From positions 203,076 to 267,075 of the forward strand of contig NZ_JAANIH010000001.1 of the NCBI RefSeq assembly GCF_014529705.1: a stretch of DNA of 64,000 bases. The letters run 5' to 3'. Of this stretch, positions 43,253 to 51,516 are shown piece by piece (within the stretch, counting starts at the first letter, position 1; every line of letters begins with the position of its first letter). A model generated the notes under the pieces. It had not been told where the DNA came from and did no database searches. It saw only the letters and a program-made list of their open reading frames with translations. The DNA is from Bradyrhizobium campsiandrae (GTDB lineage: Bacteria; Pseudomonadota; Alphaproteobacteria; Rhizobiales; Xanthobacteraceae). The position numbers and the translations under genes are program-made.

Positions 43253-44424
43253 GATACAACGGCAAGCGCCCGGTTTGGCGCGCCAGCAAATCAGCGATCG
43301 CTGAAGGCTATCCCCTCAAATCCGTGCATCTTACCTCTCTTGCAGACAATCCCGTGCAGCTTCGTCAGCGCTGCGAGCGCCTGCAGGCCGAGATGCTGTC
43401 GTGGCTCAAGGGGAAGAGATCGAACATCGACCCGCAGTTCGACGGCACGTTTCGATCTCTGTTCGACCTCTACCAGGTCGACAAGGAGAGCCCATACCAC
43501 AAGCTGAAGCGCTCTTCGCGCGTCCCATACGATGTCTATTTGCGCATGATGCGCACGAACATCGGCGAGCGGCTGATCAACGCGTGTGACGGCCGCGACG
43601 TGAAGCGTTGGTTCGCGGTCTGGTCAGAGCCGGCGGAAGGCAAGACAAAGCGCCAAGTTGCGAAGGCGCGCATGGCCATCTACGTCCTCAAGGCCGCACT
43701 CTCGTTCGGCATCCTCTGCCGCAAGCCGGGATGCGTCGAATTCCGCGCGGTGCTCGACGCCATCAGGTTTGAGACGCTCCGGCCTCGCGACGTCGCGCTT
43801 CCTGCCGATGTCGTGGTGAAGGCTCGCGCGGCTGCGCACGCGGCCGCTCATCCGCGCGCGGCGCTTTGCTACGCCATCCAGTTTGAGGGCGCTGTTCGAC
43901 AATGGGACGTCACTGGGCAGTGGTTTCCGATCGCGGATTCTCAGCCGTCGGCAGTGCACGATCACGGCACGAAGTGGATAGGCCCGACCTGGGCGAACAT
44001 CGACGAAAACCTGATCCTGCGCTGGACGCCGACCAAGACGGAATTCACGACGGGCTTACCCGTGGTGATCGATCTCGCCGCGTGCCCCATGGTGATGGAG
44101 GAGCTCGCGCTGATCCCCGAGGCCGAGCGCGTGGGCCCTCTGATCGTCAACCCAAAGACTGGCTTCCCCTATCGCAACGACAAATTCCACGATGTTTGGT
44201 GCGACGTGAAGGAAGCGATCGGGCTATCAGCGAAGGTCTGGAGCCGAGATTTGCGGAAGTCCGGGTCGACGGAGGCCCGCGCTGCCGGCGCGCCGCTCGA
44301 TGACGTCAAGAAGCTGATGGGGCACGCGGAGAACTCGGACACCGCGGCAAAGGTCTATGATCTTGCCGTCCTCGAGGCTCACCGCCGCATCGCAGCCGCG
44401 CGCGTTGCGAGCCGTAAGAAGTGA
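43222..44424 (+). CDS. Tyrosine-type site-specific integrase, 400 aa
   Basis: GTG start (VEKEERPPGLRYNGKRPVW) with GGAGG upstream; a TTG three codons earlier is less likely. The catalytic domain holds R226 (FEGAVRQWDV), an R-x-x-R box at about 342-345 (SRDLRKSGSTEARAAGAPLD), H368 (LMGHAENSD) and Y379 (AKVYDLAV). The usual H-x-x-R box reads RDLR, so its first His is replaced by Arg. It probably catalyses island integration and excision at TAAGGACTTCTTAA. Confidence 0.88.
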   Translation: MEKEERPPGLRYNGKRPVWRASKSAIAEGYPLKSVHLTSLADNPVQLRQRCERLQAEMLSWLKGKRSNIDPQFDGTFRSLFDLYQVDKESPYHKLKRSSRVPYDVYLRMMRTNIGERLINACDGRDVKRWFAVWSEPAEGKTKRQVAKARMAIYVLKAALSFGILCRKPGCVEFRAVLDAIRFETLRPRDVALPADVVVKARAAAHAAAHPRAALCYAIQFEGAVRQWDVTGQWFPIADSQPSAVHDHGTKWIGPTWANIDENLILRWTPTKTEFTTGLPVVIDLAACPMVMEELALIPEAERVGPLIVNPKTGFPYRNDKFHDVWCDVKEAIGLSAKVWSRDLRKSGSTEARAAGAPLDDVKKLMGHAENSDTAAKVYDLAVLEAHRRIAAARVASRKK

Positions 44425-44430
44425 TTGCCG

Positions 44431-45363
44431 ATGATCAACAGAGGTCCAATGGCGAGCCTGGCCGCTCAGGAGGGCAAGTTCAAAATCAATCTCACGGACC
44501 TCTGCCCGTGCGATAGCAAATGGATGGTCGAGCGATGCTGTTTAGACCGTACGGACATGAAGCTTCGAAAACGAACGCCATCCATTTCGCCGCCGGGACC
44601 GTCGACCAGCTACTCGCATCCACGATGCTACCTAAATGGAACGAACGACTGTTCGGAGAAGATTTCGGCCGAGCATTATTTTTCCAAAAACCTGCTCGAG
44701 TTCCTCGCCGAGGATGGCGGTGGAATAACCATGTCGGGCATGCCTTTCTTGAAGCCGGGTGAACAGAGGCGCCTGGCCGTGGATAATTTAGTCGCCAATA
44801 TTCTGTGCAAACGCCACAACGAAGCCCTCTCTCCGCTCGATCAGGAGGCCGGAGCATTCTTCCGTGGGCTGAAGGATACCCTCTCTGGCGGTAAGCGCCG
44901 GAACCCACACATTCGACTGTTCGACGGCACCGCCATTGAAGCATGGATGCTGAAAGTAGCTTGTGGTGTCTACTTTGCCAGGCTTGCTAGCGCTGGCGGA
45001 GTTCGAATTGCGGATACTCACACCATCAACCTCGACAAGGTGCAGAAGGCTCTCTTCGACCACCAATGGGAAACTGCTGCAGGTCTTTACTTTGTCGGTA
45101 GCCCTGGCACCGTCATAAACACGGCATTCCATCTACAATTCGCGCCACTCACTTTGGAAAGCGCAACTCGTTTCTGCGGTGCTCGTATTTCGTTTCTTGG
45201 TTTCGAATGCGATCTGCTATTCGACATGGAAGGCATCAACATGGGCAAGTTGGTTCACCGGCCCCATGAGTTGAACCTTCGCCAAAAGAATAGACACAGC
45301 ATCATCATGCTGAGTTGGCCGCGAGGCACGCCCATGGTTTCTGTCAACATCGAAAAGATTTGA
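44431..45363 (+). CDS. SEC-C plus HNH-like protein at the island right end, 310 aa
   Basis: The N-terminus has CPCDSKWMVERCC (residues 25-37), the exact C-x-C-x8-C-C spacing of the zinc-binding SEC-C motif but without its usual glycine. A second putative zinc or nuclease module follows at about 66-132: C66, C74, AEHYF (H82), then a C126KRHN segment (H129, N130) and SPLDQE. Order recalls HNH-type domains. Base use is AT-richer than its surroundings. Possibly a defence or DNA-processing protein; function not established. Confidence 0.6.
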   Translation: MINRGPMASLAAQEGKFKINLTDLCPCDSKWMVERCCLDRTDMKLRKRTPSISPPGPSTSYSHPRCYLNGTNDCSEKISAEHYFSKNLLEFLAEDGGGITMSGMPFLKPGEQRRLAVDNLVANILCKRHNEALSPLDQEAGAFFRGLKDTLSGGKRRNPHIRLFDGTAIEAWMLKVACGVYFARLASAGGVRIADTHTINLDKVQKALFDHQWETAAGLYFVGSPGTVINTAFHLQFAPLTLESATRFCGARISFLGFECDLLFDMEGINMGKLVHRPHELNLRQKNRHSIIMLSWPRGTPMVSVNIEKI

Positions 45364-45434
45364 CGGTGTGCGAGAGGACGGCGCACACGGCGCACAGCCA
45401 TATTGATTTGTCAGCGCTTTTTAGGCGTCCCGTC

Positions 45435-45448
45435 TAAGGACTTCTTAA
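45435..45448. repeat. Right attachment direct repeat of the island
   Basis: Exact 14-bp copy TAAGGACTTCTTAA of 38860-38873, 72 bp after the stop of the SEC-C/HNH-like gene and 10 bp before the motE stop codon. Confidence 0.8.
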
Positions 45449-45458
45449 GTATGAGCCC

Positions 45459-46226
45459 TCAATTCGGCTTTTGCGTCGGCTTGCCGTCGATCTTCGGCAG
45501 GTCCCCGGCGGCGGCGGACTGATCCCCGCCCCCGTTGGCGCGGCGCGCCATCTCGACCGTCAGCCGCTCGGCGGCTTCCGAGGACATCAGTCCCAGGATG
45601 TCGGACATCTTGCGGGGGGCGATCGCCGAGGCGATCTCGATCAGCACGCTCATCTCGAGCCGGTCGAACACCCGCGCGGCGTCCTTGGGCTTCATGCTCT
45701 CATACATGATCACGAGGCCCTTCAGGCGCTGGGCCTCGGCAGCCTTTTGCTCGGCCTGGGTCGCCGAGATGCGGGATTCGACCGCCTTCATCTCCTCGAC
45801 CTTGCCTTCGATGCGCTTTTCGGCCGACTTCAACAGGCTTTCGCGGATGTCGATCTCGCGCTGGCGGGCCTCGATCTCCTGGCGACGCGATTGCAGCCGT
45901 TCCAGGATCGCGCGCTCCGAGGCCGAGACCTGCGGCTGAGCTTCGTCCATCTTCACCGGAGTGCCGCCCTCCGGCGGCTTGCTCTCGGCCGCGGCCGGCT
46001 TGGGCGCTTCCTTCGGCTCACCATGCGTCGAGCCGGTGACGTCAGGGTCCTCGCGCCCGGTCGGGAAGTTCAGATTCTCCTGCGCCCACGACTTCTTCGC
46101 GCTGTTCGGCTGGTAGTCGAAGACATAGCCGCCATTGATCACGAGTCCCGCCACTTTCAGCATGGCGAGACCTGCGACCGCAACCAGCACGACCGGAATG
46201 ACGCGGATGTTACGAAACGACTTCAT
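45459..46226 (-). CDS. motE: MotE-like flagellar chaperone, 255 aa
   Basis: An N-terminal membrane or signal segment (about 8-33), a Pro/Glu-rich linker, a long coiled coil (about 100-170: ASERAILERLQSRRQEIEAR, then RESLLKSAEKRIEGKVEEMK) and a C-terminal MgtE_N-like helical domain (YESMKPKDAARVFDRLEMSV, then SDILGLMSSEAAERLTVEM). This matches MotE, the periplasmic chaperone of MotC in Sinorhizobium. It is last in the fliL-fliM gene run, followed by the island. Confidence 0.8.
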   Translation of the reverse strand: MKSFRNIRVIPVVLVAVAGLAMLKVAGLVINGGYVFDYQPNSAKKSWAQENLNFPTGREDPDVTGSTHGEPKEAPKPAAAESKPPEGGTPVKMDEAQPQVSASERAILERLQSRRQEIEARQREIDIRESLLKSAEKRIEGKVEEMKAVESRISATQAEQKAAEAQRLKGLVIMYESMKPKDAARVFDRLEMSVLIEIASAIAPRKMSDILGLMSSEAAERLTVEMARRANGGGDQSAAAGDLPKIDGKPTQKPN

Positions 46227-46235
46227 ACCCTGGCT

Positions 46236-46682
46236 TTATGCGGCGAGACCGTTGGACCTTCGGCGCTCCGAAAAGGCCTCGGCGGCGGCGGCCACCGCCT
46301 TCGCGGGCGAGGGCTTGGCCACCGGCGCGGCGGCGGCTTCCGGATGCGTCACGGGGCGCGCCGCGATCGCGATCTTGGAGAGGCGGCGCACCACATTGTC
46401 GGCTTCGCCGAGCTGCTTGTAGAGCTGGTCGGACATCTGCGTCGCGGCCGCGAGCTGGCTGCCGAGATTCTCGTTGACGTCGCGCACCGCGAGCTTGAGC
46501 CCGCCGATGGCACGCTCGGCGATCTCGGTCGCGGTGATCAGCTCGCCGATCACGGCCTTGAGCGAATGCTCGTCCGCCTTCAGCCGCGTCAGCCGCTTGT
46601 TCAGCAGGATACAATAGCCGATCGTGAGCATCAGCAGGATAGCCACCAGCGTCTCGATCGCCATTCCCAGGGAGTGGTTCAT
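46236..46682 (-). CDS. DUF6468-like flagellar membrane protein, 148 aa
   Basis: One N-terminal membrane helix (ETLVAILLMLTIGYCILLNK), a coiled-coil-like middle (TEIAERAIGGLKLAVRDVNE) and an Ala/Pro-rich end. It lies between fliM and motE, overlapping the fliM stop codon by 4 bp, the position of the DUF6468 gene in many alphaproteobacterial flagellar operons. The role is unassigned. Confidence 0.75.
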   Translation of the reverse strand: MNHSLGMAIETLVAILLMLTIGYCILLNKRLTRLKADEHSLKAVIGELITATEIAERAIGGLKLAVRDVNENLGSQLAAATQMSDQLYKQLGEADNVVRRLSKIAIAARPVTHPEAAAAPVAKPSPAKAVAAAAEAFSERRRSNGLAA

Positions 46683-47881
46683 GGGGCCTCCATCAGCTTG
46701 TTCTGTTCGTCCACCTTCTCGAACATCGCAAGTGTCGTACTTGGCTTGCGCAAGGGTTTCGTCACGCGGATCGCAACGCGCTCCCCGACCCGGCCCATGC
46801 GTCCTTCGGTGATGATGACGTCGCCGCAGCGCACGGAGACGTTGGCATCGGCGCGCATGTCCAGCGGCAGGGTGTCGCCGACCTTGAGCCGCATCAGCTG
46901 CTTGAGCGGGATGTCGGCCTCATAGAGCACCGCATCGACGGAAATCTCGGCCTGCACGATCTCGGTGGCGAAATGGCCTTCCCAGATCGGATCGCGGCCG
47001 AACTTCTCGCCCATGAACATCTGGAGCAGGACGGGCCTGATCGGTTCGATGGTCGCGTAGGGCAGCAGCAGCTCGATGTTGCCGCCGCGGTCTTCCATGT
47101 CGATGCGCAGGCGCACCAGGATCGCGGCATTGGCAGGGCGGCTGATCGCGGCAAAGCGCGGATTGGTCTCGAGCCGGTCGATCGTGAAGGTCACCGGGGA
47201 CAACGGCCGGAACGCCTGCTCGGCGTCGGCCAGCACCACCTCGACCAGGCGCTTGACCAGCTCGGTCTCGATCGTGGTGTAGGGCCGGCCCTCGATGCGC
47301 AGCTGGCTCGAGCCGCGGCGGCCGCCGAGCAGCACGTCGATCATCGAATAGATCAGGTTGGAATCGACCGTCGCCATGCCGAAATTTTCCCACTCCTCGG
47401 CCTTGAACACCGAGAGCACGGCGGGCAGCGGGATCGAGTTCATGTAGTCGCCGAAGCGCACCGAGGTGATGCGGTCGAGCGAGACTTCGACGTTGTCGGA
47501 GGTGAAATTGCGCAAGGAGGTCGTCAACAGCCGCACCAGGCGGTCGAAGACGATTTCGAGCATCGGCAGACGCTCGTAGGAGACCATCGCCGAATCGATG
47601 ATGGCGCGGATGCCGCTGTGGTCGTCGAGCGTGACGTCGCCGACGGTGAAGCCGAGGAGATTGTCGATCTCCTCCTGCGACAGCACCCGCTCGCCGGAGT
47701 TCTTGCCGTTGCCGAGATCGCGGCTGCCGTCCTCGACCATGGCCGCCCATTGCAGGGCCATGGTCTCCGACAGTTCGTTTTCGGCAGCGGCCTTCGCGGC
47801 CTCCGCGGGATCCTCGGAATCGAGCGACGCCTCCCATTGGGCGGCAATCGCATCCTGATCCATCTGCTCGTTGCCGGCCAT
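46679..47881 (-). CDS. fliM: Flagellar motor switch protein FliM, 400 aa
   Basis: An acidic N-terminal region (DSEDPAEAAKAAAENELSET), LSQEEIDNLLGFTVGDVTLD-type start of the core, the middle CheC-like domain (SVRFGDYMNSIPLPAVLSVF, GGRRGSSQLRIEGRPYTTIE) and a C-terminal SpoA domain (LLQMFMGEKFGRDPIW, DIPLKQLMRLKVGDTLPLDM). FliM is a C-ring protein that binds CheY-P. It is longer at the N-terminus than enteric FliM. Confidence 0.95.
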   Translation of the reverse strand: MAGNEQMDQDAIAAQWEASLDSEDPAEAAKAAAENELSETMALQWAAMVEDGSRDLGNGKNSGERVLSQEEIDNLLGFTVGDVTLDDHSGIRAIIDSAMVSYERLPMLEIVFDRLVRLLTTSLRNFTSDNVEVSLDRITSVRFGDYMNSIPLPAVLSVFKAEEWENFGMATVDSNLIYSMIDVLLGGRRGSSQLRIEGRPYTTIETELVKRLVEVVLADAEQAFRPLSPVTFTIDRLETNPRFAAISRPANAAILVRLRIDMEDRGGNIELLLPYATIEPIRPVLLQMFMGEKFGRDPIWEGHFATEIVQAEISVDAVLYEADIPLKQLMRLKVGDTLPLDMRADANVSVRCGDVIITEGRMGRVGERVAIRVTKPLRKPSTTLAMFEKVDEQNKLMEAP

Positions 47882-47911
47882 GACGCTAGCCCGTACCCTT
47901 CCGCAGCATCC

Positions 47912-48412
47912 TCACTGGAGCACGACTTCCTTGAACAGCACCGCGCTGACCTGGATCGGCGCGACCGCGGCGTTGACGCGCTTGGTCAGCTCTTCCTTGA
48001 GGCGGAAGATGCCGGCGGAGCCGTTGAGATCGGAGGAACGGAGCTCGCGCACATAGGTCTGGAAGATGTCGGTGACGCGCGGCATCGACGGCTTGATCGC
48101 CTCGATCTGCTTCTCTTCCTTCAGCTCGAGCACGATCTTGAGCTTGAGATATTGCACGCGCTCGCCTGGCGCGCCGGCGAGGTTGACCATCATGTCGGGT
48201 ACGTCGACGAAGGCCGGCGGCTTCGGCGGAGGCGCCGCCTCGGCATGATGCTCGTCGTCGCCATGACGGAAGAAGAAGAACCAGGTCGCAGCGCCGCCGC
48301 CGAGGACGGCGAGCAGGCCGACGGCCATGATGATGAGCTTGAGCTTGTTCTTTGGCGGAGCGGCTTCCGCGCCCTCGGCGGCTGCGCCGCCTTCCGCTTC
48401 GTTCTCTGCCAT
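47912..48412 (-). CDS. fliL: Flagellar basal body-associated protein FliL, 166 aa
   Basis: An acidic Glu/Ala-rich N-terminus, a membrane helix (KLKLIIMAVGLLAVLGGGAA) and a periplasmic stomatin-like domain (YLKLKIVLELKEEKQIEAIK, then ELTKRVNAAVAPIQVSAVLF). FliL modulates stator function. First gene of the fliL-fliM-DUF6468-motE gene run. A CtrA half-site (TTAACCAT) lies about 120 bp upstream. Confidence 0.93.
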   Translation of the reverse strand: MAENEAEGGAAAEGAEAAPPKNKLKLIIMAVGLLAVLGGGAATWFFFFRHGDDEHHAEAAPPPKPPAFVDVPDMMVNLAGAPGERVQYLKLKIVLELKEEKQIEAIKPSMPRVTDIFQTYVRELRSSDLNGSAGIFRLKEELTKRVNAAVAPIQVSAVLFKEVVLQ

Positions 48413-48797
48413 GGTCGTCCGGGCTCGCTCATCTCATCAAGGGTCGAAAGAGCGAAGCCTCCTGGCAGACAGTGACGCGATACAAATGTCCCAGCGCGAT
48501 GCGCTCCTCTTAGGCGCAAACGCTACGGTAATAATGGTTAACGGAACCTTTCGATCGGGCCTTCGCTAGGAAAAATCTGCCGGGCAAACATGGCTAACAG
48601 AACCTTTCTGCCCCCCGCCCGGAGCTCCGAAAAATCGACATCCAATTGTAATTCCTTATCTTTTCGCGTTGGCACGGCTTTCGCTGAGAGAGGCCGAGAC
48701 CGGACGGTTTGGGAGAACCCGACGGCCTCGTTCACGGGATCGGCCAAAGCGCTTGGGAGAGCGAAAGGGCCGGGCTCATTTGAGGGGAGATCGACCG
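48413..48797. promoter_or_regulatory. Divergent fliL / flgF control region
   Basis: The 385-bp interval has no credible gene. A TTAACCAT half-site (minus strand, 48534-48541) recalls CtrA sites. A second similar block, ATGGCTAACAGAACCTTTC, starts at 48590 and repeats ATGGTTAACGGAACCTTTC at 48534 with two differences. A sigma-54-like element lies at 48670-48684. Confidence 0.6.
48670..48684 (+). promoter_or_regulatory. Sigma-54-like promoter of the flgF-flgG-flgA-flgH run
   Basis: TGGCAC-GGCTT-TCGC has GG and GC at the -24/-12 spacing (10 bp between). The element GCGTTGGCAC-N5-TCGC recurs upstream of flgI at 57605. It lies 114 bp before the flgF ATG. Confidence 0.6.
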
Positions 48798-49559
48798 ATG
48801 CAGAATGCGCTTCTGATCGGGTTGTCACGGCAGATGACGTTGGAGCGGCAGATGGATGTCATCGCCAACAACGTCGCCAATGCCAACACCAACGGCTTCA
48901 AGGCCGACCATTCGCTGTTCGAGGAGTACCTCAACTCGAACGCGCATGAGGACAATTTCGTCGGCTCCGACCGCCGGGTCTCCTATGTGCAGGACCGCGG
49001 CACCTATCGCGACGTCGGCCAGGGGCCGATGGAGGCGACCAACAACCCGCTCGACATGGCGATCAGCGGCAACGCCTTCTTCGCCGTGCAGGCCAATGGC
49101 GCCGAGCGTTACACCCGCGACGGCAAATTCGCGCTCAGCAGCACCGGCCAGCTGATGACCTCCGACGGCAATCTGGTGCTCGGCACCGGCGGCCCGATCG
49201 TGTTCCAGCCGACCGACCACGACGTCAACGTCGCCCCCGACGGCACCGTGACGGTGCTGGAGGGCACCGCCAAGACGGACTCGATCCGCGGCAAGATCAA
49301 GATGGTGACGTTCGACGACCCGGCCAAGCTGATCAAGCTCGGCGCCAACCTCTATGACACGGGCTCCGCCACCCAGCAGCCCGACACCAAGTCCACCCTG
49401 CAGCAGGGCTATGTCGAGAAGTCGAACGTGAATTCGGTCGGCGAGATGAGCCGCATGGTCGAGGTGATGCGCAGCTACACCGCGATCGCCAACCTGCTGC
49501 AACAGCAGAGCGACCTCCACAAATCGGCGATCGAAAAGCTCGCCGACGTTCCGGCCTGA
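48798..49559 (+). CDS. flgF: Flagellar rod protein FlgF, 253 aa
   Basis: Start MQNALLIGLSRQMTLERQMD with GGGGAGA upstream. N-terminal rod motif VIANNVANANTNGFKADHSL and C-terminal QQGYVEKSNVNSVGEMSRMV are diagnostic. Rod distal-region subunit, exported by the type III system. First gene of flgF-flgG-flgA-flgH. Confidence 0.94.
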   Translation: MQNALLIGLSRQMTLERQMDVIANNVANANTNGFKADHSLFEEYLNSNAHEDNFVGSDRRVSYVQDRGTYRDVGQGPMEATNNPLDMAISGNAFFAVQANGAERYTRDGKFALSSTGQLMTSDGNLVLGTGGPIVFQPTDHDVNVAPDGTVTVLEGTAKTDSIRGKIKMVTFDDPAKLIKLGANLYDTGSATQQPDTKSTLQQGYVEKSNVNSVGEMSRMVEVMRSYTAIANLLQQQSDLHKSAIEKLADVPA

Positions 49560-49575
49560 TTAGGGGATCATTGAC

Positions 49576-50364
49576 ATGCAAGCGCTCCACACCGCTGCGA
49601 CCGGAATGGCGGCACAGGAACTGAACGTTCAGGTGATCTCCAACAACATCGCCAATTTGCGCACCACCGGCTTCAAGAAGCAGACCGCGGCGTTCCAGGA
49701 CCTGATCTACGAGCACATCCGCCGCGTCGGCGCCCAGGCTTCGGACCAGGGCACCATCCTGCCCGTCGGCGTCGACATCGGCGGCGGCGTCAAGACCGTC
49801 GGCACGCCGCGCAGCATGACGCAAGGAACGCTGTCGCAGACCGGCAACGACCTCGACCTCGCGATCTCGGGCGAAGGCTTCTTCAAGATCCTGATGCCCG
49901 ACGGCACCTACCAGTACACCCGCGACGGCACCTTCCAGATGGACAATCAGGGCCGCGTCGTCACCGCGGGCGGCAACCCGGTGCAGCCGACCATCACGAT
50001 CCCGAACAACGCCTCGGGCATCACCGTCAACGAGCAGGGTCAGGTCACCGTGACGCTGCCGGGCTCGTCGAGCAACACCGTGCTGGGCCAGATCGGCGTG
50101 ACCCGTTTCATCAACAAGGCGGGCCTGCAGCCGGTCGGCAGCAACCAGTTCATCGAGACGACCTCGTCGGGCACGCCGCAAGACGGCACCGCAAACTCCG
50201 AAGGTTACGGCAAGATCACGCAAGGCAGCCTCGAACAGGCCAATGTCGACGTCGTCTCGGAGATGAGCGATTTGATCGCTGCGCAGCGCGCCTATGAGAT
50301 GAACGCGAAGGTCATCAGCGCCGCCGACCAGATGATGCAATCGACCACGGCGCTGTTCCGCTGA
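49576..50364 (+). CDS. flgG: Flagellar distal rod protein FlgG, 262 aa
   Basis: MQALHTAATGMAAQELNVQV, then ISNNIANLRTTGFKKQTAAF, and C-terminal ITQGSLEQANVDVVSEMSDL with IAAQRAYEMNAKVI match FlgG fully. Distal rod subunit. The 17-bp gap to flgF supports one transcript. Confidence 0.96.
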   Translation: MQALHTAATGMAAQELNVQVISNNIANLRTTGFKKQTAAFQDLIYEHIRRVGAQASDQGTILPVGVDIGGGVKTVGTPRSMTQGTLSQTGNDLDLAISGEGFFKILMPDGTYQYTRDGTFQMDNQGRVVTAGGNPVQPTITIPNNASGITVNEQGQVTVTLPGSSSNTVLGQIGVTRFINKAGLQPVGSNQFIETTSSGTPQDGTANSEGYGKITQGSLEQANVDVVSEMSDLIAAQRAYEMNAKVISAADQMMQSTTALFR

Positions 50365-50373
50365 GGTGATGAG

Positions 50374-51507
50374 ATGATCCGCACCGCCTTTCTCGCACTC
50401 TCCGCCCTGCTCGTGCTGGCGCTGCCGGCGCGGGCCGCAGACGATGGCATCGCGACGCTGACGCTGCGCGCCAACGTCACCGTGACCTCCGACGTGGTGC
50501 GGGTCGGCGACCTCATCGACAATGCCGGCTCGGCCGCGCTGATCCCGGTCTATCGCTCGCCCGATCTCGGCACCACCGGCGCGCTGCCGGTCGCCCAGGT
50601 GCTGAGCGTGCTCCGCGCCAAGCAGGTGATCGGCGTGATGACCGGCGACATCAAGGAGGTCCAGGTCACCCGCCTTGCCCGCACGCTTGCCAGCAAGGAT
50701 CTCGAGAACGCGGTCGCTTCCGCGCTCGAGCGCCGCTTCGGCCTGGGCGATGCCGCCAACATCATCGTCACCTTCGACCGCGGTCTCGCCGACATGCGCC
50801 TCGATGCCTCCAACACCGGCGCTCTCCAGGCGGTCGCGACCCGCTACGATGCCCGCGGCGGCCGCTTCGACATCGCCTTCGAAATCAACAACGACAGCAA
50901 CCCGGCGCCGACCAAGCTGCGCCTGACCGGCACCGCGATCGAGACCGTCGAGGTCGCCGTGCTGACCCGCGACATCGATCGCAGCGAGATGCTGAAATCC
51001 TCCGACGTCGCGCTGGAGCGCCGGCCGAAGGCGGAAGTGGCCGGCGAGCCCGCGCCGCGCGAGCGCGCGGTCGGCATGCAGCTGCGCCGGCCGATGCGCG
51101 CCGGCACGCCGATCCGCGTCGCCGACATCGCCAAACCGGAATTCGTCTCGCGCGACCAGAGCGTCACCGTGATCTATCAGGTCCCCGGGATCTATCTCAC
51201 CACCCGCGGCAAGGCGATCGAAGCCGGCGCCGAGGGCGACACGGTGAGCGTTATCAATCTGCAGACCAAGCGCACGCTGACCGGTGTCGTCACCGGCCGC
51301 GGCCAGGTGACCGTGCAGGGCGCCAGCCAGTCCGCGCCGATGGCGCCTGCGGTGGAGCAGACCTCCTCGCTCAAGCGCGACGAAGCGCCCGCCCCGGTCG
51401 ACACCGCAGCCCTCCTCCGCAACCTGGTCCAGCCCCCCGCCTCGCCGGGCCAGATCGCAGAAGTCCAGATCCCGCAAGCTCGCGTCTCGCAAGCCCAAGC
51501 CAAGTAA
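50374..51507 (+). CDS. flgA: Flagellar P-ring chaperone FlgA, 377 aa
   Basis: Signal peptide MIRTAFLALSALLVLALPARA. The C-terminal SAF-like domain includes IDRSEMLKSSDVALERRPKA, MRAGTPIRVADIAKPEFV, and QVPGIYLTTRGKAIEAGAEG with the NLQTKRTLTGVV end. It is longer than enteric FlgA (about 220 residues), with an extended N-terminal part and a Pro/Ala-rich C-terminal tail. It helps FlgI assemble into the P ring in the periplasm. Confidence 0.92.
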   Translation: MIRTAFLALSALLVLALPARAADDGIATLTLRANVTVTSDVVRVGDLIDNAGSAALIPVYRSPDLGTTGALPVAQVLSVLRAKQVIGVMTGDIKEVQVTRLARTLASKDLENAVASALERRFGLGDAANIIVTFDRGLADMRLDASNTGALQAVATRYDARGGRFDIAFEINNDSNPAPTKLRLTGTAIETVEVAVLTRDIDRSEMLKSSDVALERRPKAEVAGEPAPRERAVGMQLRRPMRAGTPIRVADIAKPEFVSRDQSVTVIYQVPGIYLTTRGKAIEAGAEGDTVSVINLQTKRTLTGVVTGRGQVTVQGASQSAPMAPAVEQTSSLKRDEAPAPVDTAALLRNLVQPPASPGQIAEVQIPQARVSQAQAK

Positions 51508-51516
51508 GAGTTTGTC

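Larger units (their letters stand above)
38860..45448. mobile_element. 6.6-kb integrase-bearing genomic island in the flagellar cluster
   Basis: Bounded by a perfect 14-bp direct repeat TAAGGACTTCTTAA (38860-38873 and 45435-45448). Between the repeats lie a tyrosine recombinase, an excisionase-like gene, phage-related genes (Gp37/Gp68, MazG-like), a small HTH protein, an RHH-like protein, a PEP-CTERM protein, one frameshifted gene and a SEC-C/HNH-like protein. Outside lie the TPR gene and motE, both minus-strand. Precise excision would leave about 95 bp between them. Boundaries are inferred from repeat and content. Confidence 0.75.
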
